From Rosellinia necatrix (lineage: Eukaryota; Ascomycota; Sordariomycetes; Xylariales; Xylariaceae), in the NCBI GenBank assembly GCA_021209875.1, contig JAGYVD010000007.1, forward strand, positions 2,294,001-2,358,000: 64,000 nucleotides of DNA, given 5' to 3'. This document shows, piece after piece, positions 38,501 through 49,369 of this stretch. The notes beneath the pieces are model-generated. The model searched no databases. It saw only the letters and a list, made by a program, of their open reading frames with translations, and was not told the DNA's origin. The number at the start of each line of letters is the position of its first letter. The first letter of the stretch is position 1. The translations under genes and the position numbers were made by a program.

Positions 38501-40157
38501 GGCTCCTAAGTCACCACTCACCAGTGCACACACGGCGGCGAAACCCTTTCTTCATCCAAATCTCCCCAGTCGTCCGGGTTCCTTCTTCTCCTTCCCGTCC
38601 CCTCCTCCCACCGACCGCGCGACCTTTACCACCTATTTCTCTTTACCACACAAACCCGCCCTTCCTTTATCCTCCCTCCTTCCCCCTCCAAGCCTTCGGG
38701 TGCTATCCTTCTTGAGATTTCTTCTTTTTTTGTGCGTGCCTGTGGTGTGCGCGTGTGCTTGTGTGCCTGTCAATCGTCGTCCCCAACTGGGTTGCCCATC
38801 GCTGCCGTTGATTGTCTCATCAAAGAGACCAATTCCGCTTGTGGCTTCGCCCGCGAACTGCGCAGGTACCTGTCGACCTGCCTAGCTAGTTATTCTAGTC
38901 ATTGCCAACACGCTCCCACCTGATCTCAGCATCATCACAACATCTAGAGGAAGATTGCCATCACTTTTACCTGACACCTGATCCACCAAAAAGAAGAGGG
39001 AGACTTGCGAGAACCGAAGAAGAAGAGAGCGAGAGAAAAAAAACAACACAGCCAACCGAAAATACCACTGCATTATCCCAGGAGTTTCTGGACAACTCAA
39101 TCTCTATATTTCGGCACCTAATCCTTGTACAGTTATTCGTTATTTCGACTTTTGCTTCTGCCATCTTCGATTTATATTGCATTGCATCGCATTGTGTCGC
39201 TTGCCCGCACATACCAACCAATACCTAAACGCCTTTAATCTGCCAACGTGTCGCTGCCGACAGATACACTGCGAAACCCCGGACGGGCCAGCAAGAGCGA
39301 ACAAGAGAGAGAAAAACACCGAAAAGTCGAGCACCGGTTACTCACTGAGAAGGAAGCGACTGTACTTTGTCACTTTCCCTTTTGCCCTCGGACAAAGATC
39401 TCTGGTGCGGTTACCCTAACCAGACGACAAAGAAGAGCAAGCACTCGGTATTTCTCTCGTCGACAGCTATTGTGGTTCTCTAGCTACATTGCCCTGCTCT
39501 TGGATCCCTCGAGTCAAGAAGGAAGCTTTGGGATTTCACGTCATCATCGGTCACCCCTTCTTTGACAACAGCTTCGATTCCCTCGATTCCTGCAAACTGA
39601 CAAACCGTCCTTGCTCACCCGGTTGTTCCCCGCGGCCTGCTACCCCTTGCTTGAGGCACGACAGTCCCGTCGCTCATTCCGACATCTCTCAACTCCTTCG
39701 CTCCTAATAGGCATATTTTAATATTATTGCCAGGCAGTATATACACTGCACCATAAGCGTCTGCTCGCATCCATCATCTTCTGTTTCTTGTTCGCAGCTT
39801 TCTATCTCCGGCACCCCATCTGCTTTCTTGGATTCGTCGGATTGTGTCTGCGAACCAACTACGTTTGATACGAGCATCCATCGCATTGAAAATCATTAGG
39901 CCACTTTGAAGCAGAAAAGCACCAGCTGCTTGACCATCCTGCTGCACGAAGTGTACCAACCCTAATTATCGACCGGCACGGCTGGAGTTTCCCCCTTTAG
40001 CCCCACATCATATACTTGATTGTAATAACCATCGATCGACCCAACCTCAAGTGGCCATCATCCATTCATTCAACACTTAGACTTCACTTCTAATTCTCTC
40101 TTGTCCGCTTCGGCACGGCTGGAGTAGTTGCATATCCTATATCTTCTCCCTTTGAGC
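38501..40157 (+). promoter_or_regulatory. ATG-free long leader of the Q-rich gene
   Basis: I read this 1,657-nt stretch line by line and found no ATG on the + strand between the ATG at 38498-38500 and the start codon at 40158-40160. CAT is frequent, so the depletion is strand-specific. It has C/T-rich blocks (38570-38700, 39590-39800). This fits a long 5' leader and proximal promoter from which upstream start codons have been removed. A leader intron is possible but not resolved. Confidence 0.6.
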
Positions 40158-41846
40158 ATGCACACCGGTGGTCTTGCTCAAATGTCGCACAACGATTTCA
40201 CTTCCCCTACGGGACTTGGCATGCCCTCCGGAGGCATAGCTTCACGCCGTGGTGGCCAGAACATCAAGCCGTTGTCTTTCGACGCCATCAAGTCCTCCAC
40301 CGACGTCCAGGACAACGGAGTACCCACCCCACGGACAAGCCGGGGCCACCTCCTTGCTGGCCTTAGGACCGCTCCGAAATCAGCTACCGCCACTACTTTT
40401 GCCAATGCCAGCATGTCTCCTCAGGTTTACGGTAGAAATAACGGTATGGCTGAGAACATGTATGGCGGCTCTAATCACATGTATAATGCTCCCAAAACAT
40501 CGCTTCCTCGCATTGCGTCTCAGCAACAGGGAGCATATAACATGACGGGGATGTCGGGCATGGGTCACCAACACTACACTCCCGAACAGATTCTTGCGCC
40601 TCCTGAGTTTCACCTGGATGAGCAGGTTCAAGACCAAATGGATCCCGGCCTGTACGCCCAACTGGTTCAGGCGAATATGTATCTGGCTCAGCAGAAGCAG
40701 CGCCTGCAACAGCAGTTGCTTAATGTGCAGGCGGCCGCTCAGCAATTCCAAGGTTTGAGCTTGAACGGCCAGCAGCAGACGTTGCAACAACAGCTAGCGC
40801 TTCACAGCCTTTATCAACAGCAACAACAACTTCAGGCTATGCAGCAATCAATCAGTGCATCCGCCGTTCAGCAGAGTGTGTACACTTACTACGACCCGAC
40901 CACTCGCATCACCTATCTGGTTGACCCGACTACTGGTCAGATGCAGCAGAGTTTCTATGAGAATCAGCCGAGCACCCCTCAGAGCGCCTATTTTCAGCAA
41001 CCAAATCAAGGCACACCCCGTGTCCAGGTATCCCCCCCTCCTGCGGAGAACATTGCACCGACCCAACGCACAACCTCGCCTCCTAAGAAGTCGGAGATGA
41101 CTAGCGAGCCAACGCCACTTCCACCTCCATCTGCCAACGCCTTCCGACGTGGTCACAAGAAATCCTCATCCTTGGCAAACGCGAACAAGAACCTCTCCAT
41201 TGCCAGCGACGAGCCGCTCAGCTCGACAGGGCCAAAGACTGCCTCGTTGCCATTGTCTCCCCTACCTAATGGAGGATACGGGCCTGGCCAGGCCCGCGCC
41301 GGCGAACATCCTATTCGTCAACCGCGTGGTCCTCCTGCCCTTGATGAGCTTCGTGCCAAGCCTACGGCCAAACATGAAGGAAGCAAGAATTTCGCAGCAC
41401 GGACGCGTCGGTCTGCTGTTCATAATTTGATGAAAGCTGGTCTTGAACGACGCAAGGGCACTGGTAGCAGCTGTGGCAGTATGAGCCCCGTTTCAGAGAG
41501 CGCAGAAGAAGTAACGACTCCACTGACTGATAACGAGTCTGACTCTGGGCGTAGTGGTTCGGGTAGCTTGTCAGGTGACGCGGAAATTAGCCTTGCCAGT
41601 TCTCGGACTTCTGTAAGTGGCGGCTGGGGGGCCATTGGCTCTGACCGTCCTGGCTCGCGCCAGAAGTCGCGCCGGAGCGTTGACAGCCAAGCTAGTACCG
41701 GGGAGGGTGACGGCAGCTTCGCCAGTGTCTTCAAGAACGGAGCGCAGCGTCAAACTAAGGCCGAGGGTCAACCTGGTCAGCGAAAGGCGCCTAGACTTGT
41801 GCTCACAAGTGCAGAAAAACGCAAAGGCGGCATCGCGGTGGCTTAA
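40158..41846 (+). CDS. Q-rich low-complexity protein with conserved-looking basic block
   Basis: Single exon of 562 aa from ATG 40158 (in-frame codons upstream contain no ATG) to TAA. An N-terminal S/G/P region (QNIKPLSFDAIKSSTDVQDN) is followed by a glutamine-rich coiled section at about 175-250 (LAQQKQRLQQQLLNVQAAAQ; LYQQQQQLQAMQQS), a YTYYDPTTRITYLVDPTTGQ segment, and a P/S linker. A basic block RQPRGPPALDELRAKPTAKH leads into EGSKNFAARTRRSAVHNLMK, then AGLERR. The acidic/serine C-terminus ends RLVLTSAEKRKGGIAVA. The composition suggests an intrinsically disordered regulatory or RNA-associated protein, but I do not recognise the family. The very long ATG-free leader suggests translational or developmental regulation. 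Confidence 0.88.
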   Translation: MHTGGLAQMSHNDFTSPTGLGMPSGGIASRRGGQNIKPLSFDAIKSSTDVQDNGVPTPRTSRGHLLAGLRTAPKSATATTFANASMSPQVYGRNNGMAENMYGGSNHMYNAPKTSLPRIASQQQGAYNMTGMSGMGHQHYTPEQILAPPEFHLDEQVQDQMDPGLYAQLVQANMYLAQQKQRLQQQLLNVQAAAQQFQGLSLNGQQQTLQQQLALHSLYQQQQQLQAMQQSISASAVQQSVYTYYDPTTRITYLVDPTTGQMQQSFYENQPSTPQSAYFQQPNQGTPRVQVSPPPAENIAPTQRTTSPPKKSEMTSEPTPLPPPSANAFRRGHKKSSSLANANKNLSIASDEPLSSTGPKTASLPLSPLPNGGYGPGQARAGEHPIRQPRGPPALDELRAKPTAKHEGSKNFAARTRRSAVHNLMKAGLERRKGTGSSCGSMSPVSESAEEVTTPLTDNESDSGRSGSGSLSGDAEISLASSRTSVSGGWGAIGSDRPGSRQKSRRSVDSQASTGEGDGSFASVFKNGAQRQTKAEGQPGQRKAPRLVLTSAEKRKGGIAVA

Positions 41847-42688
41847 TCTAGATAGCAGCTCAAGTCAACTCTTTACGCAATCACGATTGCATGCTTCCGA
41901 CGTCTTGGTCTTTTCACGATTTCGGCTCTTGAGCGGTAGATCCTCCTGGGGAGGCCCCTAAATACATGAACGGATCGGACTGGATGGATTGTGTCCCGAT
42001 AACCGTGAACGGCTCCTTTTTCCTTGAACAATTCATTTGATTTCGCAGACAACCGAGTTCTAGACCAACAGGCAAGAGACAGACACTTCAATGCGTGTCT
42101 GCTGCACTGTGGACTTAGGCCTAGCCCAGCTTCAGCAGCAAATGCTTTGGGGATAGATGCTTGGAGGTCAAGGTCTCCCTGAAGAGTCGCTTTTGCATAC
42201 TGGCTTTATTCTTGTCATTCTTTTACCTAGGGCCGCTTGTTTTTTTCACGGTTTATACATGCTAAGTTTCGGAGATAGAAGGGCTGAGGGGCATCACACT
42301 CAACGACTCTTGTGGATGCGCCCGTTAGCATCGATGTGCAACTGCTCATCACAAAATTCTACGCGCTTCTGACGAGGCGGCTAGTATAAAATAACTTAGG
42401 TAGTGATCAATGCCATTGCACAAATTGCAAATCGAAATATATGGCCCTGGCTTCAACGTGATTGTCGTATTGCTCGTATTATCGTCAAGTCTAAGCTGGT
42501 TAGCGTATCCGAAGCGGGGATAGCTGCTTGGGGGAGAACTAAGAGGATATTCCCCAATTCCTATGGACAATTGCTCGCGGCTAAATACGTGACATATTAG
42601 GGTGTTCACCTCGGGAGCATGAAAATTTCTGAACGCATTCAGAGCATTAGCACAATTGTAGATTGATATTTTGCCCATAAGGCATCGG
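41847..42688. other. spacer between the Q-rich gene and the dehydrogenase
   Basis: 842 bp holding the 3' region of the Q-rich gene and the promoter of the dehydrogenase. No supported gene. Confidence 0.5.
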
Positions 42689-44087
42689 ATGATGGGTTGG
42701 CCGTACAAGACAGTCCTCATGGTAGGCTGTACCGCCGGCCTCGGGGTTGCCATGGCGGAGCGCATGATCGAGCACGGGTCCTTTGTCATCGCCGTAGGCC
42801 GCCGCAAGGACCGACTCGACGACTTCGCGGCTAAGCACGGGCCCGACAAGGTGGCGACGTCGCAGTTCGACATCACGGATCTAGACGGGATCAAGTCATG
42901 GGCCGACGGGTGAGTTGAGTCGCGGATCCTCGCCCCCCTCCTCCTTCTCCCACCCCCCACCCCCGTCTTCCTTCCCTTCTCCCTTTCTCTTTTCAGCCTG
43001 CTGGGGGGTTAGAAAGGTGGGAAAGAGGAAGAGCCTTTTGGTTTATTCTAGGGGTTTGAAATGGTGGGTTAGCGGAGGTTATGGGAAAGGGGGAAGAGAA
43101 GAGGATGGAAGAGAAAGAGGAGAGGGAGAGAGACATACACCGAGACCTCGGCTAACATCTGAGCTCCCCTCTCGCCACGGGCAGCGTGGGTGGGGGGGGG
43201 GGGGAGGACGGAGAGAGGGTATAGGATCGCGGAGAAACACGCGACGCTCGACTGCGTGGTGCTGAACGCGGGGATGCAGCGCGGCGTGGACTTCACGCGC
43301 CCGGAGGCCGTCGACCTGGCGCTGGTGCGCCGCGAGGTCGACACCAACTACACGGCGCAGGTGGCGCTGCTGGCCGCGTTCCTGCCGCGCCTCCGGGCTA
43401 GGCGCGGAGAGGAAGGGGCGGTGGCGGCGGCGGCGGCGGCGGTCGTCATGGTCTCGTCCGGCCTCGCCCTCGTCCCGCTGCCGCGCTGCGCCAACTACTG
43501 CGCCACCAAGGCCGCGCTGCACGCCCTCTCCTGGTCCCTGCGCGCCCAGCTCGCCGTCGACCCCGACAGCGCGCATGTCAAGGTTATCGAGATCGTGCCG
43601 CCGGCCGTGCAGGTGAGTGAATGCGTGTGTGTGTGCGCGCGCGCGTGCGTGCGTGCGTTTGCGTGTTCACATATGCCCCATCGCTCTGTTGTTCTTCCCC
43701 ATGTTCCGGGCGCCCGGAAGCTCCCACCCTACCTTTTTTTTTTCCCTCCCTCTCCCTATTTTCCGCCCCTCTCTGTCTTTCTCCCTCACCTCCTAAAATT
43801 CGCGGCCAAGATAAAAATGCGTGTGAGTGGTGGTGGGCTAACCGCATACGACATCCATGCAGACGGAGCTGCACGAGCTGCAGGACGACCTGGGCGCGGC
43901 GGGCCTGGCGAACATCGGCATCACCATCGACGAGTTCATGCGCGACTGCTGGGCCGGGCTGGACCGGGGCGACGAGGAGATCCTCGTTGGCCCCATCAGG
44001 GAGAACTTGTCGGCGCTCGAGGACGGGAGGAAGGCCGCGTTCAAGCACTTCTTGGCCGCCATGGCCGCCGGGAAGTTGCCCAAGTAG
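42689..44087 (+). CDS. short-chain dehydrogenase/reductase (DltE-like SDR)
   Basis: An NAD(P)H-dependent oxidoreductase of unknown substrate. Exons are 42689-42909, 43225-43612 and 43863-44087; introns of 315 and 250 bp are long for this window. Donors are GTGAGT in both; acceptors are GTATAG and TGCAG. Joined, they give 277 aa in frame. The nucleotide-binding loop is VGCTAGLG (12-19, variant of TGxxxGxG). The splice rebuilds SWADG-IAEKHATLDCVVLNAG with the NAG motif. Catalytic S151/S152 and Y165xxxK169 (ANYCATKAAL) are present, followed by IEIVPPAVQ-TELHELQDDL. An alanine run (AVAAAAAAVV) comes from GCG repeats. Intron 1 contains a purine-rich part and a G13 run (43192-43204); intron 2 a TG/CG array. 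Exons 2 and 3 are very GC-rich. TTG codons upstream were not used; ATG 42689 or 42692 starts the protein. Confidence 0.92.
43624..43661. repeat. TG/CG alternating run in intron 2 of the dehydrogenase
   Basis: Alternating purine-pyrimidine GTGTGCGCGC units just after the GTGAGT donor. Confidence 0.85.
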
Positions 44088-44531
44088 GCAGGTAGGCCGG
44101 GCGCCTGGGAGAGGATTGCCTCGTTTTGTTTTACGGCAAGGCGGACGGGCCTGATTTTGTTGGGGGAGAGGGCGGGATGGGATTGCTAGGGATGAGGTTG
44201 GGTTGTCGTTGTATAACGTATAACCGACTCCAAGTACTATAAATATATGCTGACTGATACGGGTTCATTGTCGCTAAATGCTTCTGTGTGCTGCTAACAA
44301 GTCGAACAAAGGTTAGAGAGGATAGAAAAGTTATCGTCTTAAATTGGGTATGGTAATTAAGAAGTATAAAAAGAAAAAAAGGTTACGATACAAGAATGTC
44401 GTATATCATACAACACAGCGTTTGACGCAGTTGTGTAGTCCCAGATATAGTCTTACCTAAGCCTCCTCACTCGGCACCCAAGCAACAAAGTGCCCTGGCT
44501 ACTGCAGTCCGTCCGGCTATCATGCCATCGC
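44088..44531. other. convergent 3'-3' spacer
   Basis: Lies between the dehydrogenase (+) and the aspartic protease (-). No gene seen. Confidence 0.55.
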
Positions 44532-45823
44532 TTACACCTTCTTGTTCGCCCATCCTAGTCGCGGCTTGTTGGATGTGGCATCGAAGACCACGAAAGCAGC
44601 CTTGAGCGCGACATCACCGATGATGGAGAAGCCGATTCCCTCATCGGACTGAATGCCACCGAAACAGAGCTTGCCAGACCCGTCCGCGGGAGAGTAGTTG
44701 ATGTACCTTCCGGGGATCCTGATTTTGGCACGGCCCACGCCGAGGACGAAGTCCGGCAGCCTGGACTTGCAAGGAAAGATGAAACCGCCCTGCGATGTGT
44801 CAACCCTGGCGCCGGTTACGGTGGCATAGTACGCCTTCACGATCTTGGCCGGCAGCAGAGCGAGGGTCGTGCCGGTATCAGCAATCCCGTGGAAGGTGGA
44901 CGTCGTGAACGTGCCGTTGCCGATGCCGTATCCCGACATCTCAAACATCCAGAACCCGTCACTCGAATTAGCCTTGACGTATTTGATGTCTCCCGTGTAT
45001 TTCGAGTCGTCGATGGCGCCGAAGCTATAAGTACCGGCTGGTTTATATAGTTAGCTTCGGATTGTATAGAATTTAGCTACGTGAGGAAACGAACGCTTGT
45101 GATATTGCAGATCGGCCGTCCACACGGCAGCATCAAGGGTCTTAGCAGCGTTATCAAACCAGGTTAACTCCTGAGTGGGTTGAACCGTGTTGATGGAGCT
45201 GAAAGCGAGACCCAAGAGGCCGTCAGTATTGATATCCCGGGTGAATTGGGTAGATACATGGGCCGCGCTCTCGACGGCCTGGCCCTTGACGGTAACACCA
45301 CCAACGGAAACAGTATCATGATAGACGGTACCATCGGAGGCACTTCCATCGCCGTAATGAACCATCCAAGTCGCACCGTCTACCTTTTTAGCAGTGCTGC
45401 TCTTCTTGGGATTATACAGCGCCTGTCCCTTAACCGAACCGGGTGCCGTCTCGGTGCTGAAAACCCAGAGGTCCGAAGAGCCGGAGTCCACGTCCAAGTT
45501 AAGCGTTTGAGGGGGGGGTACCGATCTGGACGGGGGTGAGGTACTCGATGTCAAACTGCTCGGGGGGTCGTTGTGACGTTGCCCGAGCTTCGGCGGAGGA
45601 GGCGAGCGGCGTCTAGGCTCGCCATGTTACGGGCAAGACCCTCAGGCAGTGAAACACCATACTTGGAAAACGTCTTGGCCAGCTGTGAAGGGCCATGGGG
45701 TTTGAATTTGATGTTGGCGACTTGCGAAACTGAGAAGCTGCCGATCTTGGGCTGGAGCGGCGTGGACGAAGCAAGCCCCGCCAGGGCCGCCGTAAGGGCG
45801 ATAATGGTCGGGTGAGGGACCAT
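44532..45823 (-). CDS. secreted pepsin-type (A1) aspartic protease, with two 1-nt frameshifts
   Basis: A penicillopepsin/aspergillopepsin-like secreted acid protease. ATG 45823 starts a signal peptide (MVPHPTIIALTAALAGLASS), then a propeptide with FSVSQVANIKF and RLLRRSS. Exon 1 is 45823-45095 and exon 2 is 45037-44532; the 57-bp intron has GTTCGT and CCAG ends and a CTAAC branch. Both catalytic motifs are present: DVDSGSSDLWVF (Asp about 112) and IADTGTTLALL (Asp about 296), plus the flap-region tyrosine in VHYGDGS. Between propeptide and first Asp the frame changes twice. A C6 run (G on +, 45562-45567) precedes EQFDIEYLTPVQIGT, and a C8 run (45511-45518) precedes PQTLNLDVD. Each needs one base fewer; with both removed the length is 410 codons and A1-family sequence is continuous. 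As given, translation stops after TTTPRAV. Assembly error seems likely. Confidence 0.9.
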
Positions 45824-48800
45824 GGTGACGAGTGAAGATGGTGGCCAGATAGGGAACGGAAGGAAGGCCGGGGCTAGAAGAGAAGTAATGACAAGCACTG
45901 GGTATATATATATGAAGAGAATGGAGGTGCGGTCAAGAAACGAGTGTACTGGGCTCCGAGGTAGGAAAGAAGGACTTCGGCGACTTGATCGTCTCGAATA
46001 CATTCCATGTGCGGGCGTGGGCACACTTATATACCGATGCCTGCCCTTCAACGTCACAGATCACCTACCACGCCGAGTAACGTTATACCAACTATTAAAC
46101 ATGCGACAAACAAACTATAGATTGGGTAGCTACCATAGATAGCTACCATAGATAGCTACCATAGATAGCTAACGTTGATAGCATGGGTGGTTGATATATA
46201 GCATCGTATACAAGTCATCGCTCCTTTTCAGCTGGTGGATGGCCGGGGTATGGATGTGGGATGTCCCTCCTACCACTCCGGATCCCACTGATATTCAGGA
46301 GCGGCGAGCAAGAATGGATGAATCAGGTCCCCGGGACCATCTAAGTTAGGTAGTAGTACCGAGCAGAGTGGGTTGGGATCGACTTATCATAGCCGGGATA
46401 TAGTTTATGTAAGTTGGGAGTCTGCATACAGTAACTGTCCATACTGTGCTGTGTAAGTAGGTAGTGCAGCTGCCTACCTTACCTACCTAACCTACCCAAC
46501 TTATCTAACTACTTAATCTTAGGTAGCTATTGCGGGCACTTGTCGTTGGGATTGGGATGACGAGCGGGCGTGGGAACGGTGAGCTGTAGACTGGGCAACG
46601 ATCGATAGGTGGCTTGTCTGAAAACCGTGGTGTCGATGTCTGACCTAACCCACCTATAGGTAGGTTCTAAGCTGAGACTTAACCTACAGTAGGTGCTCAC
46701 GAGATCTAGTCTCAGATGCTCTCACCACGGACTAGCCGAATGGGAAGTTCGATGGACGATTCGACCGTCGGCGTGGAAGCGACGATTGGAATGCTGCCGT
46801 GTCTCCCCACCACCACGGGTCGTGGCGTCGTCCATAATGCGGTGCCGGGCAACCGGGCCAGCCACGATCGGCGCTGCTTCCCCCTCTTGGCTCATTCTTG
46901 AAAAAAGGATGGGGCGGAATTAAGGAGTAGATGTCTTCTTTGCTAGCTGCTGGGGCTATGATTTGCTGCCGGGAGATGAAGGCTGCTGGTGCCAAACACG
47001 CTAGGCCATAGGCCATGTCGTCGGAATCTCAAAACTGACATGACGCATAACAGGATTGACGTCGAAGATGCATCGCCAAATTCGGGGGTAGTACTTAAGA
47101 GCTGGATCATTTTTAACCGTCCGAATCCTTGACGTACCTACCTACCTAGGTACCTACTTACGGTAGGTAGGCCATAGGGAGTGTTATTTATTACAGTGCC
47201 CATAAGCTTCTCTGCTACAGGTGCTGTAGACGTCTAAGCTCCCCACCTGGAACGACTAATCTCCCCAAAGGCTGCCTCATTGTTGCTTTGAATCCGAACT
47301 TCTACTGTAGATATCGAAGTATTTATTGGAGGTCTATTAGCAAACAAGACCTCCCTCGAGATGAGACCCGTTGGATTGGGTGGCAGGGGACACCTCAAAT
47401 CTGCCATGACAATGACTCCGATTCAATCTGATTCACTTCATGGGTATTGCTGGACAAGCTGGCTATCATACAAGTATACGCCGACGATGAAACTCATGAG
47501 GCCATCGGGTATGCCAAATAGCATTGCGCACAGAAGCCATTATCGAGAATCAGACTTTACACACGCAGTACCCTATCCCGATTTTCATCGGAGCGAGAGC
47601 TTAAGAGGGCAAGTTACACAGCTATCGTTGCCCGCGAACTGGCAATCCTTCGAAGGGAGCCCTCGATGCTCTGGCTCTGCGTGGAAACCGACCAATCGAA
47701 GGGCGAGAATGGGCCAATCCGTAGCTCGTGCTCTACTTTAGGCAGGTGGACTAACCGATCACTTGTACTCATCACTTACTTGTCTTACTCAACCCATTAC
47801 GCCGGTATATTGACGTTGCCCCACGGAGTTTCTACTGGTGGTTACATAGATTCTGATGGCCCTATCATTTTCACCTCTGGGGTTGTGAAACATATATCAG
47901 CCCACTTAGTTGTCGGGACTCGAGAGTAGTAATGTACGCCGAACAAACGGGCAGAAAACGGGTTTCACCATTGATTACGCCGACGAATCAGCTTTCGGTA
48001 GCTTTCCGGATCGGTTTAATGAGAGGTTCCCAGATCTCCGGATGCGTCAACCAATAAACAGGTAAGAACAACTCCCTAGAGAGATAGGAGTTGGTTCTAC
48101 ATTTCTAATCGCCGGTGCAGAGATCGCCGGCTGTCTCCCTGTCCGCATTACACTGTCTCTCAACAACTGCTTCCTGGTGGTAACAGTGATGAAAGTGTCT
48201 CCCTACCCGTAGGAATTGGCCCTTGGGCGTAACAGGTCGTCAAGGTACGGAGCGAACTTTCCACCATCGCCACCTAAGAGGGCTGTCTAGTTTATGATCG
48301 GATTGGATAATGGCTGATTTTCCATTTGGATGATTGTATGAAACTTTGAAGACACAAAGAATAAAGTTGCTGCCGTAGAGTCGATCATGAACGATAATTG
48401 AACCATGTAGGTAGAATATAAACCTACCGTACCATAAGTATCTGATAACAAACTTCCCCGACTTGCACTTGGATCTTATTCTGTGCTGTGTCTTAGGCGC
48501 GGATAGAGAGCTAATCCGCTGTCCTAGCCGCATGTCATTCATTCTACAGTGAAAAAAAAAAAAGAAGCTAGATTCACGAGGCTATGGGAAGGGAAAAGCA
48601 GTCATGCGACGCAGGTCACATTGGGCTTGGCGACTTGAGGGAAATCGCGAGGAGACTGGCTCGAGGAGCTTTGCAGGCTGATTGACGATAAAATGAAAGT
48701 ATATGGTTAGGTCATTCCGCTTATGCGGGTGGCTACTGGATCAACGTCAGTTATGATTGCGTTTATTTGTATATAATTCGCCGCGACCGGCTTCCAAATC

Positions 48801-49369
48801 TAGGTGTAATATCGTCGAGGTAAATGACACCCATCCCGATCGCCATCCGTGATAGGGTTCCGAGGGGTGTCGAGGCCAGGTTAACCTTCATGTGTTGGAC
48901 GAGCTTACTTGGGCATCTGATCCCTAGCTAGGTACACTTCTGGCTCAATACGATATCTAGAGTAATGAGCGGATAGAGGCGTGAACACATGTCGTCGAGG
49001 TGTCGTTTGATGTGCAGATTAAATTTAGAACTTATACTTTGGGCCGCCGTCCATAGTTCAAATGATATCCATCAACATACCGCTGCATGTTAGTGATGTA
49101 TTTTAGGACGGAGGTTTTGGCTATCTAACCTACCTAGGTATGTATTTAAGGGAATAAGTCCAAGGGTAGTTATGTACCTAAGTTATTAAGGTTCACAGAA
49201 GTATTTATCTAACGAGGGTCGCCCCGCGATCTGGACTCCGTATGGTGGGGCAAGGTGATTATTGTTCGTTAACCAGCTGCTCAGGTGCTGGATACTATTT
49301 CCGATTTTGATCGCCTATTCGCACACTGCCCTATAATTCACGGTACGATTCTACGTTACAAGTACAGCT
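45824..49369. other. 3.5-kb gene-free spacer
   Basis: Contains the promoter of the protease, with a TATATATATA stretch at about 45903-45912, 80 bp before its ATG. It also has the 13-bp array at 46127-46171, several CCTA/TAGG patches (46465-46510, 47137-47170) and an A12 run near 48550. ORFs up to 126 codons in it show no domain. Confidence 0.5.
46127..46171. repeat. 13-bp tandem repeat (TAGCTACCATAGA unit)
   Basis: Three perfect copies plus a partial fourth, about 300 bp upstream of the protease ATG. Each junction makes the palindrome TAGCTA. Confidence 0.9.

Noticed and set aside
38902..39565. ORFs of about 100 codons on the + strand before the Q-rich gene
   Set aside because: They have no ATG start and lie in the presumed leader.
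42349..42960. 203-codon minus-strand ORF
   Set aside because: Shadow of the first dehydrogenase exon on the opposite strand; begins within its intron.
47361..47929. Overlapping + strand ORFs of 126 and 87 codons
   Set aside because: No domain or splice pattern; they overlap in different frames.
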